Source of the DNA: Nyssa sinensis | Lineage: Eukaryota; Streptophyta; Magnoliopsida; Cornales; Nyssaceae | Assembly (NCBI GenBank): GCA_008638375.1 | Contig: CM018043.1 | Span: 38,391,396 to 38,455,395, forward strand | Reading direction: 5' to 3' | DNA length: 64,000 nucleotides | Shown here: positions 33,464 to 43,887 of the stretch, one piece after another | Numbering within the stretch: position 1 is the first letter of the stretch | How the letters are laid out: the number at the start of each line of letters is the position of its first letter | Notes under the pieces: generated by a model | What the model was told of the DNA's origin: nothing | The model's database searches: none | Seen by the model: the letters and a program-made list of their open reading frames with translations, nothing else | Position numbers and translations under genes: made by a program

Positions 33464-33949
33464 ATAAGACTCTGTTAAGAGAGTCCTAGCAGGAATAGGA
33501 CTTTGTGAGGAGCAGTCTTAATGGGACTGAGACTCTAGCAGGAGAGTCCTGGTTGGAATAGGACTCTGTTAGGAAGAGTCCTAGCGGAACTGGGACTTTG
33601 GTAGGAGAGTCCTAATGGGAATATAACTCTGTCAAGAGGAGCCCTAGTAGGAATAGGACCCTGTCAGAAGAAGTCCTAATGAGATCGGGACTCTGGCAAG
33701 AGAGTCCTAACGGGAGTGGGACTTTATCGGGAAGAGTCCTAATGGGAATATGACTTTGTCAGAAGAGTCCTAACGGGAATAGGGACTTTGTCAAGAGGAG
33801 TCTTAATGAGACGAGGACTCTGATAGTAGAGTCCTAGCGGGAATAGGACTTTGTCAAGAGGAGTCTTAATGGGACTAGGACTCTAGTAGGAGAGTCTTAG
33901 CGAGAATAGGTCTCTGTCAAGAGGAGTTCTAGTTGGAATAGGACTCTGT
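33464..33949. repeat. Tandem array of ~32-bp hairpin units (about 15)
   Basis: Each unit has the form GAGTCCTA-N7-TAGGACTC plus a short spacer (TGTCAAGAG type), so every unit contains its own 7-8-bp inverted repeat. Unit spacing varies slightly and copies are diverged, giving no useful reading frame. It abuts LTR K on one side and the Tekay 3' LTR on the other, in the place where the last ~137 bp of that LTR should be. Confidence 0.9.
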
Positions 33950-35573
33950 TAGCGAAACACAATAAATAAAAAGGGTTACATGCACGCATCATTCTGCTAC
34001 TACAAAATACAGCCTGTAAAATTTCTAATACATCATCTCGTCCTTAGGACGTGAATACACGGGAGTACTACAAGACTGTACTACTATTACCATTACTTGC
34101 CAAAAATGTCCAACCTATAGTCGCAGCCTCCTATGGCCAGTCCTCCTTGTTAGTCCCTGAAATCAAATATATAAGTTTGGAGTGAGCTAAACTAAGCTCA
34201 GTACGTAAGTCCCCTACTCTGTTATGTGTACAGGATCTGGATAGAGCTGAATAATTCCAAGTAACAAGGATATAGAATGAATAAGATAGTCAGTTAATAT
34301 TATAGCAACAATCATAGCTCATTAATGAATATCAAATGATTAGGGATACAGATGATAATCAAAGAACATTTAGTCTGAAAGACAATATCATATGCTACAG
34401 TCGAAAGCTGTTAAATACATGATCATAGTAAGTACTCAATAAAAGATGTGCAACTACATGATCATTCATAGAAGAACATGACCATACTATAAATCTCAAT
34501 AAATAGATAGTGATGTCAAAACTGGTGGATGCGATTAACTACGAGGCCCGGCATACCCCTATGTGCATAAAGCACTGAGCTTAATAATATAAACTGCGTC
34601 CTCTAGGACTGGTGTCATGCACTATGCCTCGATATAGCCATGATGAAAACTGGTCCTCTTCCTTGGGACGTGATCCCTTCCTCGGGTTATACTAGGCATC
34701 TAGATAGAGTTTGTGATTGAGCACAAATCTGGCACTAATAAATATCAAGATCACGCTATTCTCCACGAAAGAGAATGTGGATCATAACTATTTCAAGGCA
34801 ACATAATATAACTATAGCTTTTTACAACTATGTTACCGAGCTGTTGAGAACAACAACATCTGGCCCTTCTTGGCCCTACATATAAGTGTACATAATAGTC
34901 CTCTTGTCTATAACCGAAATCAGTCTTTGCTATGTATCAAAATATATCTCATGGCTATACATATTTTATTTGTTAATTTGGACTCCGTCATTGACTCCAG
35001 AACGTCGAATAAAATTAGTTTAGTCTTTTACAGATTTCAATTTGGACTCTTGGACTGAAAAGGGCAAAATAGTCATTTTGCACTTTTACGTGTCTTTTAT
35101 TTCTTGGAACTATTTTCATAATTTGGAATTTACCTTTGAGTTCAGAATTCCCGAGATAATAAAAATTGACTATTCGTTTGTCTTGTTTGGAGTCCATTTC
35201 ACTTACAGTTGACTTAGGGGTAATTTAGTAATTTTCTTATTTAAATATTATTAAATTAATTTACTGTTGGGCCTCAGTATAATTCTTCATAACTATTGGG
35301 GTCTAGTTTGAATTTCCTAAAGTTCTGGGTCAAATTTAAAATTACACATTTCCTATTCTAACTCAGGATAGCTAAACATTGGCTTATCCTCTAAACTAGA
35401 ATAAAGTTATCCCCAAACTTATTCCAATTTATTACACCCACATCCAAACACCACAATCTCAATTTCAAATTCAATTTTTCCTTTAACCCAAATGCTATCG
35501 TTTCCCTTGGGTTTTTTGCGGGTGGATCGGGTTTGACCCGAATCCGATCTAAACCCTAACCCGAGTCCGATAC

Positions 35574-35602
35574 TGTTCATCGTCTTCCCAAGACGATGAA
35601 CA
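35574..35602. other. Perfect 13-bp stem-loop in the Tekay LTR
   Basis: TGTTCATCGTCTT and AAGACGATGAACA are separated by CCC. The 5' LTR copy (43697-43722) keeps a 9-bp stem with both arms changed (CATCATC/GATGATG). Confidence 0.85.
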
Positions 35603-36278
35603 ATAACCCTAGAACTGAATTTTTCCATTTTAATTTCGTGCATTTTCAACTAAGAATTTTTACTGTTTCCACCTCTAATCCATCCCTAATTTTTTTAAAA
35701 TTATTTTGGCATGTATTTCATAGCTTGAAACAAGCTCAAAAGCTTGATTCAACCTTTGATGGGCGACTGAATAATCAGGTCACACACCTCCATTTTCCAA
35801 CCAAAATCGATAATTCTTGGTTTTTTGTGATCGTATAATCCTAAAGATCACTGCCCCATTCACAAAACTAAGGTTTAAGCCTCAATTGGAAGTTTTTCAT
35901 TTTGACCCGTGACCTACAACTCCAAGTTCCTCTTTTCCTTTTCACGTTTTAGATTCAATTTTTGTGGTTTTGCATTGCCTATATGGCCTAGTTTAAGTCC
36001 TTAACCAATAGAACAAGTTTTGTTCCACCTGTTTCAGACCTCTATATTGAGGTCCTTCAATGGTGGGTCACTAATTTTGCTCATTGTTTTGGTAGTCCTA
36101 ATGTTCAAGAATTTTCTCTAGTATTGTAATAGTAATTTAGAATTCAAAATTAATAAAAATTTTGAATCTTGTTACCTATTTACCGACTTTTCTTTTTTCC
36201 AGGATTTCCCAGTTTTTTAGTTTCCGTATTTTTCCCTTCCGTTTCCTTCCGCTACACCTCAGCTTTCTCCCCATTTCT

Positions 36279-36281
<3 letters not shown>

Positions 36282-36320
<39 letters not shown>
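36282..36320. repeat. (CT)n in the Tekay 3' LTR
   Basis: About 19 units. The 5' LTR has only CCCCTCTCTTTC at this place (about 55963), so the tract grew after insertion or shrank in the other copy. Confidence 0.9.
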
Positions 36321-36322
<2 letters not shown>

Positions 36323-36469
36323 AAACCGACTCAGGTCGATTGCAGTTGCCACACATCCTTCTCCCTTTTCTTGTTTTTTTTTTTCTTTTCCTCCACCTGT
36401 TCCATGCACTCACTAGCTTGTGACACGCACACACACCCTCACATGCCTTCCATCGCACACACGACACTG

Positions 36470-36570
36470 TATATATATATGCATATATATTTTAATTTTG
36501 CCTTTGTATATATATATATATATTTTTATACATATATATATATATATATATACATCCGTATATATATATA
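36470..36570. repeat. (TA)n-rich tract in the Tekay 3' LTR
   Basis: Several TA runs broken by single changes. The 5' LTR counterpart (56115-56190) is shorter. Confidence 0.85.
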
Positions 36571-36869
36571 AATACATGTATATGTTTATTTTATTATTTT
36601 TTTAAATTTTTTTCCATTTCGGTTTAAGATTCGAATTCTTTTGGTCATTTTCAATTTCCATGTCTTATTGGACAATTTTTAATATCGTTAGTCCAATCTT
36701 CAATTTTAGCTTATTTATTTTTGAACTCCATTATATTTTTTTTCCTAATATTTATGACTTACAGGTAGTGTTTCAATATATCGGATAATTTAATATATAT
36801 ATATATATATATAATCCTAAAAACATTATTATAATAAATTTACTTATTTAATTAAGTCGGGGTATTACA

Positions 36870-36882
36870 TTCTCTCCCCTTT
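36870..36882 (-). other. Polypurine tract of the Tekay element
   Basis: On the minus strand AAAGGGGAGAGAA directly precedes the 3' LTR start TGTAATACCCC. It overlaps the stop codon of the polyprotein (36881-36883). Confidence 0.88.
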
Positions 36883-38491
36883 ACAAAAAGTTTATCCCCA
36901 AACTTAGCACATACCAAGGCAAAAATAAATGAGGGTACTTGGCTCGCATGTCATCTTCCCTTTCCCAAGTAGCTTCCTCAACCTGGTGATTCCTCCACAG
37001 AACTTTGACTAAAGGAATCATCTTGTTCCGTAGTACCTGCTCTCGACTGTCTAAGATCTGTATTGGCTGCTCTATGTAACTCAAATCTTCTTGGACGTCT
37101 AAAGGCTCATGCTCTATCACCTGGTCTGAACTGTGTACACATTTCCTCAACATCGAGACATGGAACACATTGTGTACATGTGATAACTCTGAGGGTAAGG
37201 CAAGCTGATATGCTACGAGCCCCACTCTACTACTGACCTCAAATGGTCCAATGTATCATGGCCCCAGTTTCCCTCTCTTGCCAAACCTCATTACCCTTTT
37301 TATTGGTGACACTTTCAAAAAAATGTAATCACCTACAGCAAACTCCAACTCTCTCCTTTGTACGTCAGCGTAACTCTTCTGTTTACTTTGAGCCGCTAAT
37401 AGACGCTGCCTGATCAACTGTATCTTCTCGGTGGTCTGTTCTACAATCTCTGGTCCATAGAGCTTCCTTTCACTTACTTTAGTCTAGCATAGTAGTGATC
37501 GGCACTTCCTGCCATACAATGCTTCATATGGAGCCATACCAATTCTGGATTGGTAACTATTGTTGTACGTGAACTCCACCAAAGGCAACTGATCCTCCTA
37601 ACTCCCTTTAAAATCTATGACACAGAACTGCAATAGATCCTCTAGAGTCTGTATAGTCCTCTCTATCTATCCATCTGTCTCTAGGTGATATGCAGTACTA
37701 AGACTCTACTTTGTGCCCATACTGTAAACACCTCAAAAATCGAGATACAAACCGTGGGTCTCAATTTGATACAATAGATACCGGGACTCCATGTAGTTGA
37801 ACTATCTCCCTGATATAGAGCTCAGCCAAACGCCCTAAGGTCTGTGTCGTCCTGGTCGCAAGGAAACGAGCTGTCTTGGTAAGTCTATCCACAATAACCC
37901 ATATGCAGTCACTCCCCTTTGACGTCTTTGGTAACCCTAACACAAAATCCATAGTAATTTGCTTCTATTTCCATTCTGGTATTGGAAGCAATTGTAAAAG
38001 TCCTCCAGGCTTCTGATGTTCAACTTTAACCTATTAACATATGCTATAGTGTGCAACATACTCAGCTATGTCTCGTTTCATCCCAGACCGCCAATAAGTA
38101 TTTATGACATTATGGTACATTTTGGTGTTCCTTGGTGCATGGTGAATCTCGAACTCTATGCCTCATCTAAAATCTCATTTTTGATCTTTGGTATATCTAG
38201 CATGCAGATTCGACCCTGATAATACAACACCCCATCTCGGATAGCAAACTCTAAGTCCTTACCTGTCTTAACATCCTGACGAAGTTTGGTTAATGTTACA
38301 TCCTGGGTTTGTAGCTCTCTAATCCTGTCTATAATGGATAAACTAACTGTGACATTGGCACATATTGCCCTTAAGCTTGGCAGAACCACCTCAATCTCTA
38401 TATTGTCCAGCTCCTTTAGTAGCTCCACTCGAGTCGTCAATAGATAAGCTAGGCTTCCTGACGACTTTCTGCTAAGAGCATCAACTACCAT
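36881..38491 (-). pseudogene. INT: Tekay integrase and chromodomain
   Basis: Linker VVDALSRKSSGSLAYLL, then a worn HHCC region (CGMKRDIAEYVAHYSICQ-like). The catalytic core is TMDFVLGLPKTSKGSDCIWV then IVDRLTKTARFLATRTTQTL and HGVPVSIVSN-stop-DPRF, where CGA gave TGA. The second half of the core is scrambled by frameshifts and stops (37260-37760). The C-terminal part reads LPSELSHVHNVFHVSMLRKC and the chromodomain VLWRNHQVEEATWEREDDMR plus KYPHLF. Chromodomains tether such integrases to marked chromatin. Confidence 0.87.
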
Positions 38492-38548
38492 ATTTGCTTT
38501 CCTTGGATGGTACTGAATACTGAGCTCATAATCCTTGATCAGCTCTAA

Positions 38549-38869
38549 CTAACAACGTTGCCTCATATTAAGCTCCTTTTGTGTAAATAAATACTTGAGG
38601 CTCTTATGATCAGTAAATATCTCACACATCGTTCCATACAAGTAATGCCTCCACAACTTCAGTGCAAAAATAATAGATGCTAACTCGAGGTCATGTGTCA
38701 GGTAGTTCTTTTCATATGGCCTCAACTGCCGTGAAGCATAGGCTATTACCCTATCATTCTGCATCAATACACACCCCAAGCCCTTGTATGATGCATGACT
38801 GTAAATCACAAGTCCCTCGGTCCCGTTTGGCACTGTCAATATCGGAGCTGCCACCAACCTGCTTTTCAA
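38549..38869 (-). pseudogene. Tekay RNase H with a damaged active site
   Basis: [20 protein letters not shown] then [40 protein letters not shown] and [14 protein letters not shown]. The first catalytic Asp of the YSDAS motif is His here (codon 38795-38797, GAT to CAT type change). The other acidic residues (E in DLELA, D in FTDHKS) remain. Confidence 0.88.
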
Positions 38870-38994
38870 TTGCTCAAAACTTTGCTCCTACTCCTCAGCC
38901 CATACAAATGGTACGTTCTTCCTAGTTAACTAAGTGATTGGCATAGTTATCTTGGAAAAATCTTTAACAAACCACCTGTAGTAACATGCCAATC

Positions 38995-39594
38995 CTATAA
39001 AACTCCGTACCTCAATAACACTAGTGGGACGGGCCAATTGACAATAGCCTCTTTCTTCTGAGAATCAACAGAGATCCTCTCCTTGCTAATCACATATCCC
39101 AAAAATGAAGTACTAAGAAGCCATAACTCACATTTCTTCAGTTTAGCATATAGTTTCTGCTCCCGTAGTCTTTGTAAAACTTTCTTCAGGTGTACCTCAT
39201 GCTTTTCTTGACTTTTAGAATAAATTAAGATATCATCAATAAACAAAATTATAAAATCATCCAAATATGGCTTGAAAACCCTATTTATCAAATCCATAAA
39301 TGCAGCTGGGGCATTAGTAACCCCAAATGGCATCACTAAAAACTCATAATGCCTATATCTGGTCCTGAAAGTCATTTTCTCCACATCTCTAGGTCTCACC
39401 TTCAGCTGATGGTATTCGGATCTCAAATCAATCTTAGAGAACACTTGTGCTCCCTTTAACTAATCAAACAAATCATCTATCCATGGCAGAGGATACTTGT
39501 TCTTGATAGTCACCTTGTTCAGCTCGTAAAAATCGACACACAACTGCATAGTTCCATCTCTCTTCTTTACAAATAGCACTGGTGCACCCCATGG
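38995..39594 (-). pseudogene. RT: Tekay reverse transcriptase core
   Basis: [40 protein letters not shown], a TAG near 39462, then [40 protein letters not shown] and [11 protein letters not shown] (39232-39243 for FIDD). YHQL in place of the usual YHQI/YNQI is minor. The frame is lost after NWPVPL near 39040. Confidence 0.9.
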
Positions 39595-40446
39595 CTATGT
39601 ACTAGGTCTAATAAAACCCTTATCTAGTAACTCCTGGAGCTGCAATTTCAACTCTTTCAATTTTGCTGGTGCCATTTTGTAGAGATTCTTAAAAATAGGT
39701 GACGTGCTTGGTTGAACATCAATGGTGAACTCTATCTCTCTATCTACTCGTATCCCTGGTAGATCTTCTGGAAATACCTCAAGGAATTTTCTAACAATAA
39801 GGATCTGATCTAAGATAGGCTGCTGTGATCGGGTGTCCACAACATTACACAAATACCCTTGACACCCTTTACGTAGTAGTCGTCTAGCCTGTATGGAAGA
39901 GAAAAAATATGGTGGAAAAGCCACACCTATCCCTTGAAACTGAATACTCGGACAACTTGGACGTCGTATACTGACTGTCTTAGCCACGTAGTCTATAGTG
40001 GCATAATGTGTGGCAAACCAATCCATGCCAAGTATAACATCAAATCTATATATCTCTAATGGTATCAGATCAGCAGATAATTGTGTGCCCTCTATCTGTA
40101 CTGTACATGCTATATAGATAATGTTCCCACACAATGATTCCCCTGGTGGCATTGTAACAGATAATGTGTATCCTAGGGGTTCTATCTCTATGTTTAGTTT
40201 AGTAGTAAATAATGGAGACATGAAAGAATGTGTGGAACCAGTATCAAATAATACTTGAGTATACTGTGAACATATTTGTAAAATACCTGCGACTGCTGAA
40301 GTAGTAGCCTGTACATCCCTTGGAGCTAGTGAGAATACTCGCCCTGAGCATTGTTGCTCATCATTTTGCCCCTGACTCTGTGTCTGTGTCTGAGATCTAG
40401 TCCTCAGAGCACTAACTGGGGTAGGTGGTGTAGCTGCAGTACTCAC
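39595..40446 (-). pseudogene. pro: Tekay protease and RT N-terminal region
   Basis: The protease motif VLFDTGSTHSFMSPLF (Asp codon 40243-40245) and FDVILGMDWFATHYATIDY are both typical of chromovirus proteases. The frame then enters RT with VFPEDLPGIRVDREIEFTID and LKELKLQLQELLDKGFIRPS, where a TAG (S-stop-PWGAP, TGG or CAG expected) ends it at 39595. Confidence 0.9.
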
Positions 40447-41456
40447 TATCGATTTGTTCTTCTAGGGCAGTCTGCCTTGAAGTGACCAGTTTGATCGCAG
40501 GAATAGCAAACGATGCTGTCTCTGTAACACGACCCCTTGTGACTCCTCTGGCAGGTAGGACATCTAGATACGCCCCTACTGGTGGAAGCAGCCTTCCTCT
40601 GGCTGGTTCTCGTACTCCTAGACCCTGCCTCTGGCCTGGTGAAAGTCAGACTTGATTGTTTGCCTTGGTTCCCTACTAGTCTCTGACTCGTGTTTGCCCT
40701 CCTCCTGGCAAACTCCTCTCCATTCTACTCAATGATCTTGGTAGTACTCACCACCTTACTGTAGGTAGTCAACTGCATAGGCTCAATGTGACCCTTGATT
40801 TCCCATCTTAGATCACCCTCGAACTTACGAGCTTTTATTGCCTCTGTCATGATAATTGTAGGAGCATACCGGGCTAACTCTGTAAGTTTGGCCTCATACT
40901 GCTATAGACGTATTCCCCTATTGAAGAACAAGGAACTCCGTTGCTCGTTTGTCTCTATCTGAGGAAAATACTTCTCATTGAACACCTGTGTAAACCTCTG
41001 CCAGGTCATCTGCGGTTCCTTGGCCTTTTCTAGCAGCCACCACTTGTGAGCTGCTCCTCTGAAAGTGAATGTAGCAAAGGCCACCTTCTGGACCTTTGTA
41101 TACGTTATGATATAAAAAATACGCTCTATCTCTAACAGCTACTCCTCAGCTGCTATAGAGTCCCTGGTGCCATCAAAACTAGATGGCTTCATCGCTTGGA
41201 ACTGCTTGTAGAGATGAGCTGGATCTCTATCGTTCCCCTAGCGGCCTGGATGTATTAGGGGCTGCTTCTGCTGAGCTGGCTGAACTACCGGCTGTGTTGG
41301 TGTACTCGCTAGCTCTGCTAGTGTACTAATGCTGTCCTAATTCTGGGGTAAGGATTGTATCACCCGCTCTAGCATATGTTTCATACGGTCCATCTTCTTC
41401 CCAACTATGGGATCCATCTATGCGTGACGTAATGCTGCCGATCTAGTTTGGACCAT
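40446..41456 (-). pseudogene. gag: Tekay gag with CCHC zinc knuckle
   Basis: The gag domain core is VQKVAFATFTFRGAAHKWW then FTQVFNEKYFPQIETNEQRS. The zinc knuckle CYSCDQTGHFKADC (40467-40508) is a standard C-X2-C-X4-H-X4-C, followed by a TAG. At least four stops (about 41420, 41340, 41240, 41140) and one frameshift precede the protease frame. Confidence 0.85.
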
Positions 41457-41625
41457 TAATTGCCAAAACGTTAACAATTAACATTATATACATAATCATT
41501 TATCTATCATGCTAAGCCTACATACTAACTCACTCTACATGGACATTTGAAAATAGTAGTACACTAGTCTTAACTCACATGTATCACTTGTAAACCTAGG
41601 TTTCCCTAGTCATTCTAAACCTAAT

Positions 41626-41637
41626 GCTCTGATCCAA
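41626..41637 (-). other. Primer binding site (initiator Met tRNA type)
   Basis: On the minus strand TTGGATCAGAGC starts 3 nt after the LTR end GGGTCGTGACA. The plant initiator-Met complement is TGGTATCAGAGC, so one T is lost. The context AGCATTAGG is typical of Tekay/Del leaders. Confidence 0.85.
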
Positions 41638-41640
41638 GTT

Positions 41641-43887
41641 TGTCACGACCCGCAACCCACCCTCTAGCGGACCGCAACCATCCTACTCGACCCTTTCACC
41701 GAATCGAACCTAATCATCCTGTTACACTATCATCAGTGCAACTAATATGTAACCACATACATTATCATATATAAACATAGCGGAACATAATAAAGAGAAA
41801 GAATTACATGCATGTATCATTCTGCTAATACAAAATACAACCTGTAAAATTTCTAATACATCATCTCGTTCCCAAGATGTGAATACACGGAAGTGTTACA
41901 AGATTGTACTACTATTATCCTTACTTGCCAAAAATGTCCAACATATAATCGCAGCCTCCTACGGTCTGTCCTCCATTTCAATCCCTAAAATCAAACATGT
42001 AAGTTTGGAATGAGCTAAACTAAGCTCAGTCCCCTACTCTGTCATGTGTACAGGATCTGGATAGAACTGAATAATTCCAAGTAACAAGGATATAGAATGA
42101 ATAAGATAGTCAGTCAATATTATAGCAACAATCATAGCTCGTCAATGAATTACAAATGATCAGGAATACAAATGATAATCAAAGAACATCCAGTCTGAAA
42201 GACAACATCATATACTACAGTCGAAAGCTGTCAAATATATGATCATAGTACGTACTCAATAAAAGCTATGCAACTACATGATCATTCATAGAAGAACATG
42301 ATCATACTATGAATCTCAATAAATAGATAGTGATGTCAAAACTGGTGGATGCGATCAACTACAGGGCCCGACATAACCCTATGTGCATAAAGCATTGAGC
42401 TCAATAATGTAAACTGCGTCCTCCAGGACTGGTGTCATGCACTATGCCTCGACATAACCATGATGGAAACTAGTTCCCTTCCTCGGGACGTGACCCCTTC
42501 CTCGGGTCATACTAGGCATCTAGATGGAGTTTGTGACTGAGCACAAATCTAGCACTGATAAATATCAAGATCATGCTATTCTCCACAGAAGAGAATGTGG
42601 ATCATAACTGGTTCAAGGCAACATAATATAACTATAGCTTTTTACAGCTATGTTACTAGGTTGCCGAGAACAATAACATTTGGCCCCTCTTGGCCCTACG
42701 TACAAATGTACAGAATAGTCCTTTGCACAAATGTACAGGAATTCATGATCAAGATACAACATCATCAATAAGTATAGGAACTCATGAGCAAGATACAACA
42801 TGATCGCTAAGCTATTCCATTGATTGGCAAATATCACATAAGTGGAATAATAGAAAATCTGATAAGATAATAAATAACTAAGAGTACAAGTGCGTATAGA
42901 AAGAACTGTGACATGGCTGAGTGTACTACATGCAGAGGTCTGATATTACTTACCTTCTACTATTCCCTGAAAATTCAAGCTATCTTTCCCTTTCCTTTTG
43001 ATGCTCCTGTCATTCGAAAGATATTATTTAGTTTATAATCGAAATCAGTCTTTGCTATGTATCAAAATATATCTCATGGCTATACATATTTTATTTTTTA
43101 ATTTGTACCTCGTCAACAAGTCCAAAACGTTGAATAAAATTAGTTTAGGCTTTTACAGATTTCAATTTGGACTCCTAGACTGAATAGGGTAAAATGGTCA
43201 TTTTGCACTTTTACTTGTCTTTTATTTTTGGGAACTAGTTTCCTAATTTATACTTTACCATTGAGTTCTGAATGCCCGAGATAATAAAAATTGACTATTC
43301 GTTTGTCTCGTATGGAGTCCGTTTGACCCACATTTGACTTAGGGGTAATTTAGTAATTTTTTATTTAAATATTAAATTACTTTATTGTTGGGCCTCAATA
43401 TAATTCTTCATAACTGTTGGGGTCTAGTTTGAATTTCCTAAAGTTCTGGGTCAAATTTAAAATTACACATTTTCTATTCTAACTCAGGATAGGCAAATAG
43501 TGTCTTATCCTCTAAACTGGAATAAGGTTATCCCCAAACCTATTCCAATTTATTACACCCACAGTCAAACACCCTAATTTCAATCTCAAATTCAATTTTT
43601 CCTTTAACCAAAACGCTGCCATTTCCCTTGGGTTTTCTGTCGGTGGATCGAGTTTGACCCGAATTTGATCCAAACCCTGACCCGATTTCGATATTGTTCA
43701 TCATCTTCCCCAGGATGATGAATAGTAACCCTAGAACTGAATTTTTTCATTTTAATTTCATGCATTTTCAGCCACGGATGTTTACTATTTTCACCTCTAA
43801 TCCATCCCTAATTATTTTTAAATTGTTTTAGCATCCATTTCATGGCTTGAAACAAGCTTGAAAGCTTGATTCAACCTTTGATGGGAG
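41641..43887 (-). mobile_element. Tekay 5' LTR, first segment
   Basis: It begins (plus strand) TGTCACGACCCGCAACCC beside the PBS and is colinear with the 3' LTR. It includes TTGTGACTGAGCACAA (42531-42546), a decayed AGGGCCCGACATAACCC (42363-42379), a donor-like site (minus strand AAG/GTAAGTAAT at 42953), two module copies (about 43105, 43255), and the stem-loop at 43697-43722. It is cut at 43887 by solo LTR A; the last five bases GGGAG are A's target duplication. Confidence 0.9.
43883..43887 (+). repeat. Target-site duplication GGGAG of solo LTR A (left)
   Basis: An identical GGGAG is at 55442-55446. Joining across it restores the target CTTTGATGGGAGACTGAATA, which matches 35756-35775 in the 3' LTR with one difference. 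Confidence 0.95.

Larger units (their letters stand above)
33950..36869 (-). mobile_element. Tekay-type element: 3' LTR (terminal ~137 bp missing)
   Basis: It aligns with the 5' LTR (41778-43887 and 55447-56429) from TAGCGAAACACAATAA onward and ends at GTCGGGGTATTACA beside the PPT. Sense is minus. It contains the reiterated module twice, GAGGCCCGGCATACCCC (34543-34559), TTGTGATTGAGCACAA (34711-34726), the hairpin TGAGCT-N6-AGCTCA (34183-34200), and a 13-bp inverted repeat at 35574-35602. The sequence matching 41641-41777 is absent; the hairpin array and LTR K stand there. The two LTR copies differ at many sites, so the insertion is old. Confidence 0.85.
36881..41456 (-). pseudogene. gag-pol: Tekay/Del-type chromovirus gag-pol polyprotein (decayed)
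   Basis: Minus-strand gag, protease, RT, RNase H, integrase and chromodomain from the ATG at 41456 (MVQTRSAALRHA) to the TAA at 36881. Frames change between gag and protease (between 40900 and 40470), between RT and RNase H (near 38995), and twice around integrase. Many stops are present, often TAG where CAG or TGG fits (for example AAEE-stop-LLEIERIF in gag) and TGA where CGA fits (for example SIVSN-stop-DPRF in integrase). A chromodomain at the C-terminus and LTRs of about 3 kb are typical of Tekay/Del. The element is inactive. Confidence 0.93.

Noticed and set aside
36371..36605. Tyr/Ile-rich ORFs over TA tracts (also 47628-47984, 48330-48646, 61001-61664)
   Set aside because: Translations of (TA)n and (GT)n microsatellites in LTRs.
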